A stretch of DNA of 64,000 bases, taken from assembly GCA_015179125.1 (NCBI GenBank), contig WHVA01000082.1, positions 186,001 through 250,000 on the forward strand, given 5' to 3'. Numbering within the stretch: position 1 is the stretch's first letter; every line of letters begins with the position of its first letter. This stretch comes from Gautieria morchelliformis (taxonomy: Eukaryota; Basidiomycota; Agaricomycetes; Gomphales; Gomphaceae). Position numbers and translations under genes: made by a program. The notes beneath the pieces were generated by a model. That model made no database searches. It was not told the origin of the DNA and saw only the letters and a list, made by a program, of their open reading frames with translations. Shown here in pieces: positions 45,339 to 57,425 of the stretch.

Positions 45339-48300
45339 ATGACCTCTAACTCTTCAATGGACCACAATGAGCAGGTCGCCAAAGCTTTCCTCCATCCGGG
45401 CATGACGAAAAGCCGCCGATCGTGGAACCGTCTTTGGTACCCTCGAAGGTAAGCAAGGTTTATTCCAGGAGGCTAAAGAATCAACGGGACTGACTATCTG
45501 ACGAATCTTCATGAATAGGCCCTATCGCTGTCTGCTTCCGGTCTTGCTACAGGGGGGACGGGCAACAAATCTAATCCCACAACGCAAACCGATGAGCATC
45601 GAGGTGCCGGGCTCAGGTTGCTTTCACTCGGTAATGTTTTCATGCTTGTTATATGACACCTTCTGACACCCTCAGCAGATGGCGGCGGCATCCGTGGCTT
45701 GTCCGAACTTATCATCCTACAAGAAATCATGCAAAGAATTCAGCGCCAAGAAGGGCGACCCACGGTGCCCCTTCCTTGCGATTATTTCGACTTAATCTGC
45801 GGTACGAGTACAGGCGGGTAAGTTACTTGCTTAACGATTACCGTCGCTCTCTAATACAGTCCATGCAGGCTCATAGCACTTATGCTGGGCCGCCTCCGTC
45901 TCCCCGTAGATAGAGCGATCGAAGCCTATGCCGATTTTGCCGCAAAAGTGTTCTCTGAGAAGAAACCATTTTGGAAGGATGGAATGTTCAAGGCTAGCAA
46001 TTTGGAGAAAGCTATTAAGGCCATCATCCAGGAATCGACTGGCGACCCTAACGCACGCATGTTCGATCCAAGGCCAAGCAGCGAAGTGTGCAAAACGTAT
46101 ATTCACGTTGCCGCTCTTTCTTGCCTTGGTACATAGCTGACAGGAGTCCAGGTTCGTCTGCGCGAAGCCGGCAAAGAACCTGGGTAAACCCCGCCTCTTT
46201 CGTACGTACACCGTAGACAAGTACGAATCATTCGACTGCGCTATATGGGAGGCCGCTCGTGCCACGTCTGCCGCTCCTACCTTTTTCAAACAGATTTTCA
46301 TCGGCATTCCACATCTGCGTGAATCCTTCGTCGATGGCGGCCTGGGTTGCAACAATCCTATCAAGCAAATACTCAACGAAGCTGAACAAATATTTCCACA
46401 CAAACATATCACTTGCATCATCAGTATTGGCACTGGACATGTCACCACTGCCAGCCTGCCGGCACCTAGTCTGCGTAACAATGTCATACCATTAGGTGTA
46501 GTTGAGGCATTGAAGAAGATCACCACGGAATGTGATACAACAGCGGAGGAACTTGAGCGGTATTTCAGCTCTGCACCGGATGTTTACTTTCGGTTCAATG
46601 TGGAGCAAGGATTGCAGAGTGTAACATTGGCACAGTGGGAAAAGTTACCTGAGGTGAAGACACACACATTGCAGTATCTTCAGCAGGGAAAAGTAGACAA
46701 GATGGTAGCTGCTGCTGTCATTGCTCTCAGGGAGTGTCAGGAAGTGATAGCTGCCGCAAACCTCTGTGCGTACAGCTTGCAATGCCTCACAGCTGATGAC
46801 ATATGTTTTATGGTAGACACTGTAGGCACAGGGACTATTGGCCAGCTGTCAGGTAAACGTGGAGCTCACCGTAAGGCTTGTCCTCCACCAACAAGCAGAT
46901 TTACTGGAAGAGAAGATATCCTTTTGCAACTTGAGGGATATTTCTTCCCAGACCAGACATCCACTGGGAAGGAGGAACAGCGCATCTTTCTATTGTATGG
47001 GCTTGGTGGGGCTGGAAAGACACAGATTGCATTGAGATTCATTGAAAAGTTTGATCAACGGTGGGGTAGTTTACCTGGGTCTCTTATATTTGCACTAACT
47101 TGTGTTATGTTTAGTTTTTGGAGAGTCTTTTATGTTGATGCAAGTAGTGTGACCTGTATGGAGTCAGGCCTTGAAGATATTGCACAGAAAGAGGGTATTG
47201 GTGGGACTGCCAAAGATGCTCTTCTCTGGCTCTCTGGACAACACAAAGAGTGGTTGCTCTTCTTGGACAATGCTGATGACCATGACATAAACCTTCGAGA
47301 GTACTTCCCACTGTGCAAGCATGGAAATATCATTGTGACAAGTCGCAATGTGGCGTGTCGTGTGCATGCACCCAGCTCCAACTGTCATGTGTCAAGTATG
47401 GATGCTAAGGAAGCTACTGATTTGCTCCTTGTGTTCTCTACAGTCAAAGATTCTGCAAAGAATCTCAGCTTGGCATCTACTATTGTCGAAGAACTTGGCT
47501 ATCTTCCCCTGGCCATTGTACAAGCAGGTGCCTATATCTCAAAGGGATGCGGTCTAAATGAATACCTGAAGATTTTCCAGAAGGATCGAGCTCAACTGAT
47601 GGGCAAGCACTCAGTACAAATGGTGGATGATTATCCATGGGCAGTATACACGACATGGGAAATCAGCTTTAAAAAGCTAAGTCCCATAGCAGCAACCCTT
47701 CTACACCTGAGTGCATTTTTACATTATAAGGGGATTGCCAAAAGCATCTTTCAAAGGGCTTCGCTGATGGATCTAGATGGACCATATGATGATGCAAGGC
47801 GATTTCTGCATAACTTTCAAACCACAAATGGTGGCTGGAGTGACTTTCAATTTCAGGAGATCATTAATGAATTAGCTTCATATTCATTAATTAGTACTGA
47901 TGAAGAACACAGTACATTTTCCCTTCATCCACTAGTACATGTCTGGGCTCGAGATAACCTAGAGGTGGCAGAGCAGGAGACTAAGCAAGGGTGTACAATG
48001 CAGATACTTGCACTGTCTATCCCACATGAAGATAGTACAGAGGATTATGCTTTTAGGAGATCTCTTCTGTCTCATGTTATGGAGCTACATACAAAAGCTA
48101 CAGATCCAAACATGGCAGAAAATTTTGCCAAAGTGTTCAGTGAAGCAGGACGATGGAAGGATGCTAAAGAGCTGGTGATTAGGGGCATAGAGGCAAGGAA
48201 GAGTACCCTTGGTGAGGAGCATCCTGATACCCTGATTACCATGGGGAACCTTGCCGCAACCTATTTTCATCAGGGCTTGTGGAAGGATGCTGAAGAGCTG

Positions 48301-49515
48301 GGAGTTCAAGTCATGGAGGCAAGGAAGAGGGTTCTTGGTGAGGAGCATCCTGATACACTGAGGGCCATGAACAACCTTGCCTCAACATATGAGAACCAGG
48401 GCCGGTGGAAGGATGCTGAAGAGCTGGAGGTTCAAGTCATAGAGGCAAGGAAGAGGGTTCTTGGTGAAGAGCATCATGATACCCTGAGGGCTATGGGAAA
48501 CCTTGCCCCAACCTATGAGAAGCTGGGCCGGTGGAAGGATGCTGAAGAGCTGGAGGTTCAAGTCATCAAGGCAATGAAGAGGGTTCTTGGTGAGGAGCAT
48601 CCTGATACCCTGATGACCATGGGAAACCTTGCCTCAACCTATTTCAATCTGGGCCAGTGGAAGGATGCTGAAGAGTTGGGAGTTCAAGTCATGCATGCAA
48701 GGAAGAGGGTCCTTGGTGAGGAGCATCCTGAGACCCTGAGGGCTATGGGAGACCTTGCCACAATCTATCAGAATAAGGGCCAGTGTAAGGATGCTGAAGA
48801 GCTGGGGGTTCAAGTCATGAAGGCAAGGAAGAGAGTCCTTGGTGAGGACCATCCTGACACCTTGACAACCATGGCCACCCTTGCCTCAACATATAAGAAC
48901 CAGGGCCGGTGGAAGGATGCTGAAGAGCTGGAGGTTCAAGTCATAGAGGCAAAGAAGAGGGTCCTTGGTGAGGAGCATCCTGACACCCTGATCACCATGG
49001 GCAACCTTGCTGTAACCTATTGGAACCACAGCCAGTGGAGGGATGCTGAAGAGCTGGAGGTTCAAGTCATGGAGGCAAGGAAGAGGGTCCTTGGTGAGGA
49101 GCATCCTAGCACCCTGAGGATTATGGGAAACCTTGCCCAAACCTATGAGAAGCAGGGCCGGTGGAAGGAGGCTGAAGAGCTGCAGGTTCGAGTCATAGAG
49201 GCAATGAAGAGGATCCTTGGTGCGGAGCATCCTGATACCCTGATCACCATGGGAAACCTTGCCTTAACCTATCACAATCAGGGCCGGTGGAAGGATGCTG
49301 AAGAGCTGGGGGTTCAAGTCATTGAGGCTAGGAAGAGGGTCCTTGGTGTGGATCATCCTGACACCCTGAGGGCTATGGGAAACCTTGCCTTAACTTATCA
49401 GAAACAGGGTCGATGGAAGATGCTGAAGAGCTGGGGGTTCAGGTCATGGAGGCAAGGAGGAGGCCGAAGAGCTGGGGTTTTAAGTCATGGAGACAAGGAG
49501 GAGGGTCCTTGGTGA
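45339..49515 (+). CDS. NOD-like receptor: patatin - NB-ARC - TPR array
   Basis: Probable fungal NLR for non-self recognition. Secure exons are 45519-45630, 45679-45817, 45869-46096, 46152-47060 and 47115-49515, at least 1262 residues; the first exon (ATG at 45339) is uncertain because its phase does not match. The patatin lipase has DGGGIRGL (oxyanion hole), GTSTGG (nucleophile Ser) and VDGGLGCNNP (catalytic Asp), all intact. NB-ARC: GLGGAGKTQIA (Walker A), LLFLDNADD (Walker B), IIVTSRN, GYLPLAI and HPLVHVWA near the end. The 54-nt intron 47061-47114 is in frame; removing it restores DQRFWRVFYVDAS. Then come ten complete 42-residue TPR units (48148-49404; core GRWKDAEEL...RVLGEEHPDTL), nearly identical to each other. 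In unit 11 one G is lost (AAGGATG to AAGATG), the frame shifts and stops at 49515, and further TPR-coding DNA continues out of frame. Confidence 0.88.
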
Positions 49516-49649
49516 GGAGCATCCTGACACCCTGGCAGCCATGGGCCACCTTGCCTTAACCTATCAGAATCAGGGCCGGTGGACAGATGCCGAAGAGCTG
49601 GGGTTTTAAGTCATGGAGACAAGGACGAGGGTCCTTGGTGGGGAGCATC
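49516..49649 (+). pseudogene. Out-of-frame remainder of the TPR array
   Basis: DNA coding for further TPR units (HPDTLAAMGHLALTYQNQ in one frame) follows the premature stop of the NLR and ends exactly where an LTR fragment begins. It shows that the receptor once had a longer repeat domain. Confidence 0.75.
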
Positions 49650-49755
49650 TGTCATGACTCATTTATTTCTTGTATCCAGTAACTCCATTTTTCCTTTCAT
49701 CACTCCACTTCTATGTTCACTCCATTCGCTCTTGTATGGGAACTGCTGTTCAACC
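49650..49755 (-). mobile_element. LTR fragment, TGTCA...TGACA family, copy F
   Basis: Starts TGTCATGACTCATTTATTTC, the inverse of the family's 3' end, and loses similarity after about 100 bp. It directly abuts the TPR remainder, so its insertion probably removed the receptor's original 3' end. Confidence 0.6.
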
Positions 49756-50013
49756 AGCATATTGTGTAGTCTCGGATCTAGCTGTTCAACCAGCCTTTAA
49801 ACTGTCTCCGTACTGTAACTTTGTATTCTGCATCAAAGGCCTTTAAACAAACCATTTATTGCCATCATAAAAATATCTGCTATCCTCATAAGGCCTATTC
49901 AAACCTCCCTCTAATTATCTACGAATTTTACTTAATTTTCTGGGGCTGTCTTCACTCAAACACACTCATTTCTGTGCAGCAGAGTTGTGGATACACAGGT
50001 CCCCACAACTCTG
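49756..50013. other. No gene recognised
   Basis: AT-rich filler between two LTR copies. CTGTTCAACCAGC occurs twice (near 49747 and 49783). Confidence 0.4.
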
Positions 50014-51039
50014 TGTCAAGACCGGTTTTTAGGCGTTAATAACGTGTATTAGTGAACACAGCGAATGCCCGAATAGCTTGTGCAAAGAAGTGTGCCATTT
50101 GGCGAATAGGGTGAACCAATAAATGTTCAAAAGATCAGAGGGCTGCCTGAACCAAGCTTGCCCTATCTACAGTCATAGCGAAGTAGCCCGTGACACTTGA
50201 TGATGTAACATGCAAGGTGTCATGGAAAGGTTGTTCAGCAGCAACAATCCTTTTGCCGGCGTAGGCCCTCCTTCAGAGCCCTTTGCCAACAGTGCAGATA
50301 ACAATACGAAGGCTAAGGTAATGAAGGTAAAGTACGCAAACTCACCAGTGGTGCTTAAGTCCTCCTCTGGTCAAAGATACAAATCTAAAGGAGAGGGCTC
50401 AAGATGATGGTCACAGTGAGGTCAAGCTTTGCCCAAGATAGACATATGATAATTGAACTGGGGAATATACATGTGAATGTAAACTACTTATATTGAATGG
50501 TCATATGATATCAGCAAATAGGAAAGAGGCCATCATGAGTCAGGGTTGGATAGGGGTGCACAGTCAAGATACAAAATAGATGAAACTTATATGCAATAGA
50601 GGAAGGGAGGAGTGTGCACATGAAATGGCAGAGGGATAGAGGAGGAAGGCACCTATGTAAGAAAACACGCCTTGAGACCTGCATACATGTTACCCTGCAC
50701 GGACTCTTGGTCTGCTGGGTTGATCCCACATGATCTATGGGTAGGATATCCTGTGAATGCATTCCGGCCATAGGAACACCCAAAGGGGTTCAGTTGAGAA
50801 GATGGTGGGACCAGTGATGAACCATCACGCCGGGTAAAGGATGTTGATTGTGTTTGATGGTGTGCCTGCTGGCGAATAATGTGAGTAGCAAACAACCATT
50901 CAAGTTCAGTGAACAGCAAATGGAGTGAACATAGAGGAGGAGTGGTCGAAGGGAAGGTCAAACTCAGGCAAACATGCAGGAGGTGTGGTGAAGGGGAAAG
51001 TAGGGATAGCTGGGTAAGGGAAATAAAGGGGTCATGACA
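50014..51039 (+). mobile_element. LTR, TGTCA...TGACA family, copy B
   Basis: Begins TGTCAAGACCGG and ends GGTCATGACA, aligned with copy A through its shorter end. No matching 5-bp flanks were found. The following 51040-51135 is a partial repeat of its own interior (GGTTGATCCCA to GGCGTGCCT), so the copy has been rearranged. Confidence 0.7.
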
Positions 51040-51135
51040 GGTTGATCCCATATGATTGAGTCGAGGGGATGATGGGACCAGTGATGAACCATTGAGCTGG
51101 GTAAAGGATGTCGATCAGTTTTGATGGCGTGCCTA

Positions 51136-54100
51136 TGTCATGACGCATTTATTTCCCATACTCAGATGCTCTGTTCCCCCATTTCCCACTCCACCTCCGT
51201 GTTCGTTCCGATCACCCTTGCCTTGTTTGGCAACCTATCTTCGCTGTTCGTGCCATTTACCGTAGCCACGCCGTCAAAGCACGATCGACGTCTTTGGACT
51301 GACTTGGCAGTCATCGCTGGGCCTATCACCTCCTCTGATCAACCCTATTTCAATGGTGTTCCTATGATCAGATTGTCATGACTTGTGTATTTCCTGCACC
51401 TTGTTATCCCCATTTCCCCTTTCGCCACTCCTCCCCGGTGTTTGCTCAGCTTCGCTCTCCACCTCGACCACTCCTCCCCTATGTCATCTCCGTTCGCCCT
51501 TCCTCGCATTTCTCCGAACAGCCATTCGCTGCTCGTATCATTCACCAGCAGGCACACCATCAAAACATGATCGACATCCCTACCCGGCATGATGGCTCAT
51601 CAGTAGCTCCATCAGCTTCTCAATCCAACCCCCTTTTGGTGTTCATATGAGCAGGGTGCGTTCGCGGGACGTCCTACCCGTAGGTTGTGTGGGATCAACC
51701 CAGTAGATGAAGAACCCGTGCAGGGAGGTGTATATGTGGGCCCCAAGACATGATTTTGTACATAGGTGCCTTCGCCACCTTTACTCTCTGTCGTTTCATG
51801 TTCTCCCTCTTCTCTCACTCTATTCTATGTTTATTTCATCTATGTTGTATCTGTTATTATTGGTGAAGATGGCCCTAGGCCAAGATCCAAAGCCACGCCT
51901 CAGGTCCCCTGACTGAGACATGAGCACCAGTGCATGATAATGCGCCGGTGGCACTTGGTTGTTCCACAACCCTTCTACATACCTTCACGGTGCTAGTCTA
52001 TCAGTTAAGTAGCTAGTCATGTACGTAGATAACTTCAGGCAGTAAATCTCCAGCATTGTGTTCTTATTCTAGCCCATGAGGCTTATGACTGGACGTTGAT
52101 GTCAGTCGGTGTTTAGTGTCGCTGTCACTGCGCATGGTGTTCGCGCATACAGCCATAGCTGTTTTCCCATCTCCTATTCCCTTTCTCTCTATCCATGAAC
52201 TCTACGATTCCCCATGCATACGCAACCCTGCCAACCAGACTTTCTACAGATTAAGAGTCTCATCGACTCCCAACTCGAGCTAGTATCCACTCGATCACGT
52301 TCTTATTCACGCACAACACGGGCTCTGTGTACACACAACCGGACGACCCCACTGTCGTTCATCGAACCACGATGTCACATTCTTCGTTGCATACCTCATC
52401 GAGCATACTCATCATCTCGAGTTTCAGCACCCATTCACGTATCAAGCAAGCATTGCGGCCCCTTCATCGCCTTAGACCCAGCCGCGTTTCATGGGGAGCT
52501 GTCCCATATCCATTGCGCCACACATCACCGGCGCACCCGTCTACATGCAAAACCCACGCAACTTCGAGCCGTGGATAAACGGGACACACAGGGGTACGTT
52601 ATGCAGTATATCGCTGTATCCCTGACACCGATCCGACGTCGTACGAGGCGTGCCATGCTATGCGCTCGCCGTCAACACTGCCGACGCCCCTGGACTCGCA
52701 CATCCACCGGCAAGCTCATTCAAGGGGAGATTCGACCTTCCTACAGACCCACAGGGTCTCGCACTCTTTTCTAGGGATTCCCAATATGTTTCTAGATATT
52801 TATGGACGGCACACAAGCCCACAACACCACCCAATGTCATCCATCATCGCATCTTCCCTCCTGCTCGCTCCAGACCACCCCAGACGATGATGCACCCTTG
52901 AAGGGGAGTGCAACCATGTCTGGGACGTGCTCAGAAGCCCCCAGACCCATCTTTTTGACGCTTAAGCCGCACCGGCCGTGCAGCATGTGTCGTCTCATGA
53001 TTGTGACCTGACCCAGGCATGCCACCCCGCTCAGGAGCTGCACCACTCCACAATCGATCGAAAACTTCACACTGGCCTTCATCCCGTTCACTGCCACGCC
53101 GTCAACACCGTCTCCATTGTGCCCACTCCATTTTCACTACATCCGCGCTCCAGATCGTCCCAGGACAGCGCAGACGACGGTGCACCCTTCAAGGGAGTGT
53201 ACCCATGTCTGTGAGCCGCCAAGCATTCCTCAGACCCCTCCTTCTGTCGCACAAGTCGCGCCAGCCACGCAGTTGTCATCTCCTCGCGATCGTGACCCTC
53301 AAGGGGTTTCTCACACTATTACAGATCTCATGCGTTCAGGTCATCGTTTCAACGCATCCATACTGACCCCCAGACCCCCTCTTTCACTCCATAAGCTGCG
53401 CCAGCCTCGCAGTCCTATTCCACGACGATTGTGTCCCCTATACCGTCCTCCACGGTGTCCACACCCGCTTTGTCGCCATCCCTTCCACTGTGCAACACAG
53501 CCACCCACGATGCATCATCCCGTACAAGGCTATCGTCATTTATTCGGTTATCAGCACCACCGTCTCTGTTTTCTACTTTACAGGGACCCAAGGCTTTCTC
53601 AGAGCCGTTACAACGCAAGACATGAACCAGAGGATGCTTCTTCGTACACTGACAGCCCCAATGTCCATTTCCCCGAGGACAGCATCGTGTGCTGACCTTT
53701 CACTTTCACACCCTTTCCGTCACCGTAGCTACATTACATCCACCGCAGCACCCCACTGATTTCTTCACCACGTCCTTCGAATTTTGCAAACGCTTCCATC
53801 CCCTAGAGCCTCTATGGATATGCAAGGTTTGAAGGGGAGTGTTATTATTGGTGAAGATGGCCCTAGGCCAAGATCCAAAGCCGCGCCTCGGGTCCCCTGA
53901 CCGAGACATGAGCACCGTCGCATTATCATGCGCCGGTGGCACTTGATTGTTCTACAACCCTTCTACATACCTTCACGGCGCTAGTCTATCAGTTAAGTAG
54001 CTAGTCATGTACGTAGATAACTTCAGGCAGTAAATCTCCAGCATTGTGTTCTTATTCTAGCCCATGAGGCTTATGACTGGACGTTGATGTCAGTCGGTGT

Positions 54101-54796
54101 TTAGTGTCGCTGTCACTGCGCATGGTGTTCGCGCATACAGCCGTAGCTGTTTTCCCATCTCCTATTCCCTTTCTCTCTATCCATGAACTCTACGATTCCC
54201 CATGCATACACAACCCCGCCAACCAGACTTTCTACAGTATCACAACTGCACACCCCTATCCAACCCTGACTCATGACGGCCTCTTTCCCATTCACTGATA
54301 CCTTACGAGCATTCAATATAAGTAGTTTGCATTTGCATGTATATTCCCCAGTTCAATTATCATACGTCGTCCATCTTGTGCAAACTTGACCTCGCTGTGA
54401 TCATCATCTTGAGCCTTCTCTTGAAGATTTCTATCTTTGACCAGCTGAGGACTTAGGCATCACTGGTGAGTTCTTATACTTCATCTGCGTTACCTTAGCC
54501 TTCGAACTATTTTCTGTGCTGTCGGCGAAGGGCTCCGAAGGAGCACCTTCACCGGCGAAGGGATTGTCGCTACTTAGACAGCCCTTCCGTGACACCTTGC
54601 ACGTTACATTGTCAAGTGCCATGGGCCATTTCACTACGACTGTAGATGGGGAGAGCCCCGTTCGGGAAACCCTCTTATCTTGTGAACATTTGCTGGTTCA
54701 CCTATTCACCGAACAGCATACTTATTCGCACAAGTTATTCGGGCATTCGCTGTGTTCACTAATACACAATATTAACGCCTAAAAACCAATCTTGAC
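51136..54796 (-). mobile_element. LTR, TGTCA...TGACA family, copy C, split by a younger LTR element
   Basis: Minus-oriented copy running from TGTCATGACGCATTT to CCAATCTTGACA. Without the inserted element it is about 1271 bp, matching full-length copy A. Flanking 5-mers differ (GCCTA and GTATA), so the original target duplication is lost. Confidence 0.8.
51852..54236 (+). mobile_element. Non-autonomous LTR retrotransposon (LARD/TRIM-like)
   Basis: Two 397-bp LTRs (51852-52248 and 53840-54236) start TGTTATTATTGG and end CTTTCTACA, differing at about 14 positions by eye, mostly transitions. A 5-bp duplication GTATC flanks the element (51847-51851 and 54237-54241) inside copy C. GAAGGGGAG before the 3' LTR is a polypurine tract. 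The 1591-bp interior has no gag or pol motif. It holds repeated modules (for example TGCACCCTTGAAGGGGAGTG near 52891 and a relative near 53179) and open frames rich in His/Pro/Arg, probably not protein genes. It depends on another element for movement. Confidence 0.88.
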
Positions 54797-56510
54797 AGTA
54801 TAATTGAACTAACAGCTACAGTCGAAAGCATTCCCCTATTTTTCATGTCGTCTACACAACAAGAAAACCCTGTTGTCCATAGAAATCGCTCGACAGGTCC
54901 AGTTTCTACTCCAGCACCACTCCAGAGGCGAACAGCTTCCGCCTCATTCCCTTCACAAAACCCCACAGAGGACATCATCCCTTTCTCCCACCTCGTTACC
55001 ATGTCTGCATCTCGGCCTACACCGCACCATCCGGTCCCCGAACACGCATCACCTCCTCTCTTCGACGTTCAATGGCAGCTGACTCCAGGCTGTTACGTAT
55101 CGAGATTTCCGCCAAGTCGGGACTGGAAAGGACAGCGGCTTCAACATGTAGGTTATGCCCCCAATGAACTATCATCCTAGGTATTTCGGAAATGGGTCGG
55201 AAGTCGGAATGTACTGAACTGAAGGTTGGTCGGAACTTGAGGCGGAATTGAGGCGGAAGACGGAAGGCGGAAGGCGGAGAGACTGAGGTCTTGCTAGACT
55301 CACTGTGCTAAGAACAGGAGATGGAGCGAAGGAAATCAAGTATCGAAGGCGATTATCTGATTGCAGAATAACAGACATACTGTCACAATTCCATTCCAAC
55401 ACATCTATTCACACTTCTCCTATCTAATCCTTCCTACCCACAACACACACGTGCCACTGATCATCGGCCTTTACCCTCGAGCGCACACACATCCACACGA
55501 TCCACTAAAACGTCTCGTCGACCCACGAACGCATAAACGACCCAGCGATCAGTGGATCCACCCCTGAACCCCGAGCCCGAGACGCGTCCATCCATGGAGT
55601 AGTTCGATGATTAGTCCATCACACACATTCCGATTCTGATACCTTTTTACATTCTCAATCACCACACATCTGATGTCCCTAATTAGAACAACACTCCTTC
55701 CAACTCATGTGTACATACCCACCGCAGCATCCAGCACACCGAACCCCAAGCCGCACACATACACTTACCCCCACTCCTATTCCCCATATACCGTAGCACA
55801 TCCCACACGATGGATAAATAGCTGCGCTGTATATCACACTCATTAGTCAATTAGACTCACCCATTTAACACACAAGTTATAGATTCGAGATACACTTACC
55901 TGTGCCACACTTGCCCCACTGCACATAAAGTCCTGCGCAATCTATCCTCATCGAAATAAACCTTACACTCGACACTCTTAATTTCCACACATACATGACA
56001 GGCTTTTATACAAAGAGCTGAGACAACAGGTAATGGGGTGGTACTAAGCAAATTCCGGGGGAAGCAGAAGTCGAGTAGACAATGCGTGGGAACTAACTAA
56101 TTGGGAACAATGGGACTACAAGGGGGGTTCAGGGTAAGGTAAAACAATGGCATAGAACAAGGGGTTGGGAAAACATATCTGACAACGAAACACAAGGAGG
56201 GCCAGACATATGGTCTTGATGAACGATGAAGCGGGTCCGGTGGTCTGAGTAATCGAGTCGAAAGAACAAGGGAATAGAACAATGGGCGGAATGTTGGAAA
56301 TATCGGAGGGGTGGAAAGTGCTGCGGAACTGAAGGTCGGAAGTTGGAAATGAACGGTTGTAACACAGGCGAACAGTACTTCTCCCCTCAGCAACCACTTT
56401 CAGCCTACACCTCCTCTCAATTCTAGGCATACCACCCCTGTACACGCAGAATCCCAGGCTCACACACCTGCTTTGCACAATTCTTCGTCTCATTTGCATC
56501 ACTCACATGT
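54797..56510. other. Gene-poor stretch
   Basis: No intact gene. A plus-strand frame at 54845-55180 (MSSTQQENPVVHRNRSTGPV...) has a good ATG but no domain and is Pro/Ser-rich. CGGAAGG simple repeats occur near 55250-55280 and again in the 56.3-kb region. Confidence 0.35.
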
Positions 56511-57425
56511 GTCAAGACTGGTTTTTAGGCGTTAATATCGTGTATTAGTGAACACAGCAAATGCCTGAATAACTTGTGCGAAGCATTATGCCATTCGGCG
56601 AATAAGTGAACCAATGAATGTTCACAAGATAAGAGGGTTGCCCAAACGGAGCTCGCCCTATCTACAGTCGTAGCGAAATAGCCGGTGGCACTTGACAATG
56701 TAACATGCAAGGTGTCACGGAAGGGCTGTCTAAGTAGCGACAATCCCTTCGCCAACAGCACAAAAAATAGTTCGAAGGCTAAGGTAACGAAGATGAAGTA
56801 TGAGAACTCACCAGTGATGCCTAAATCCTCTTCTCGTCAAAGATAGAAATCTCCAGGAGAAGGCTCAAGACGATGATCACAGTGAGGTCAAGTTTGCACA
56901 AGATGGACGACGTATGATAATTGAACTGGGGAATATACATGCAAATGTAAACTACTTAAATCGAATGCTCATACGGTATCAGTGAATAGGAAAGAGGCCA
57001 TCGTGAGTCAGGGTTGGATAGGGGTGTGCAGTCATGATACTAAGCAGATGGAATAAACATACAATAGAGTGAGGGAAGAGTGCAAACATGAAAGGAGGGA
57101 GAGTAAAGGTGGCAAAGGCACTTATATACGAAACCATGTCTTGGGACCCGCATACATGCTACCCTGCACGGGCTCTTCGTCCACTGGGTTGATCCCACAC
57201 AACCTACGGAAGGGACATCCTGCGAACACACTTCGGCCATATGAACACCCACAGGGGTTGGATTAAGAAGATGATGGGGTTAGTGATGAACCATCACGCC
57301 GGGTAAATGGTATCAATCGTATTTGATGGCGTGCCTGCTGGTGAAATGTGCGAGCAGCGAATAGCGGTTCGGAGAATGGGGCAAACAGGGAATAGAGCGG
57401 ATGTAGGGGAAGGGTGTGTTGGGTG
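56511..57425 (+). mobile_element. LTR, TGTCA...TGACA family, copy D, 3'-truncated
   Basis: Starts TGTCAAGACTGG and follows copy A closely to about 57425, then loses similarity. The 3' terminus TGACA and the target duplication are absent. Confidence 0.7.

Noticed and set aside
48085-49230. Series of minus-strand open frames with MLLTKDPLPCLHDLN-type repeats
   Set aside because: They are the antisense of the 126-bp TPR-coding repeats and repeat with the same period.
48148-49404. Non-coding satellite reading of the 126-bp repeats
   Set aside because: The unit is an exact multiple of three and stays open as TPR units over ten copies fused to an NB-ARC domain.
52214-53695. Open frames of 186 and 192 codons inside the non-autonomous LTR element
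   Set aside because: Overlapping frames, no known motif and His/Pro/Arg-rich composition suggest chance open frames in GC-balanced non-coding DNA.
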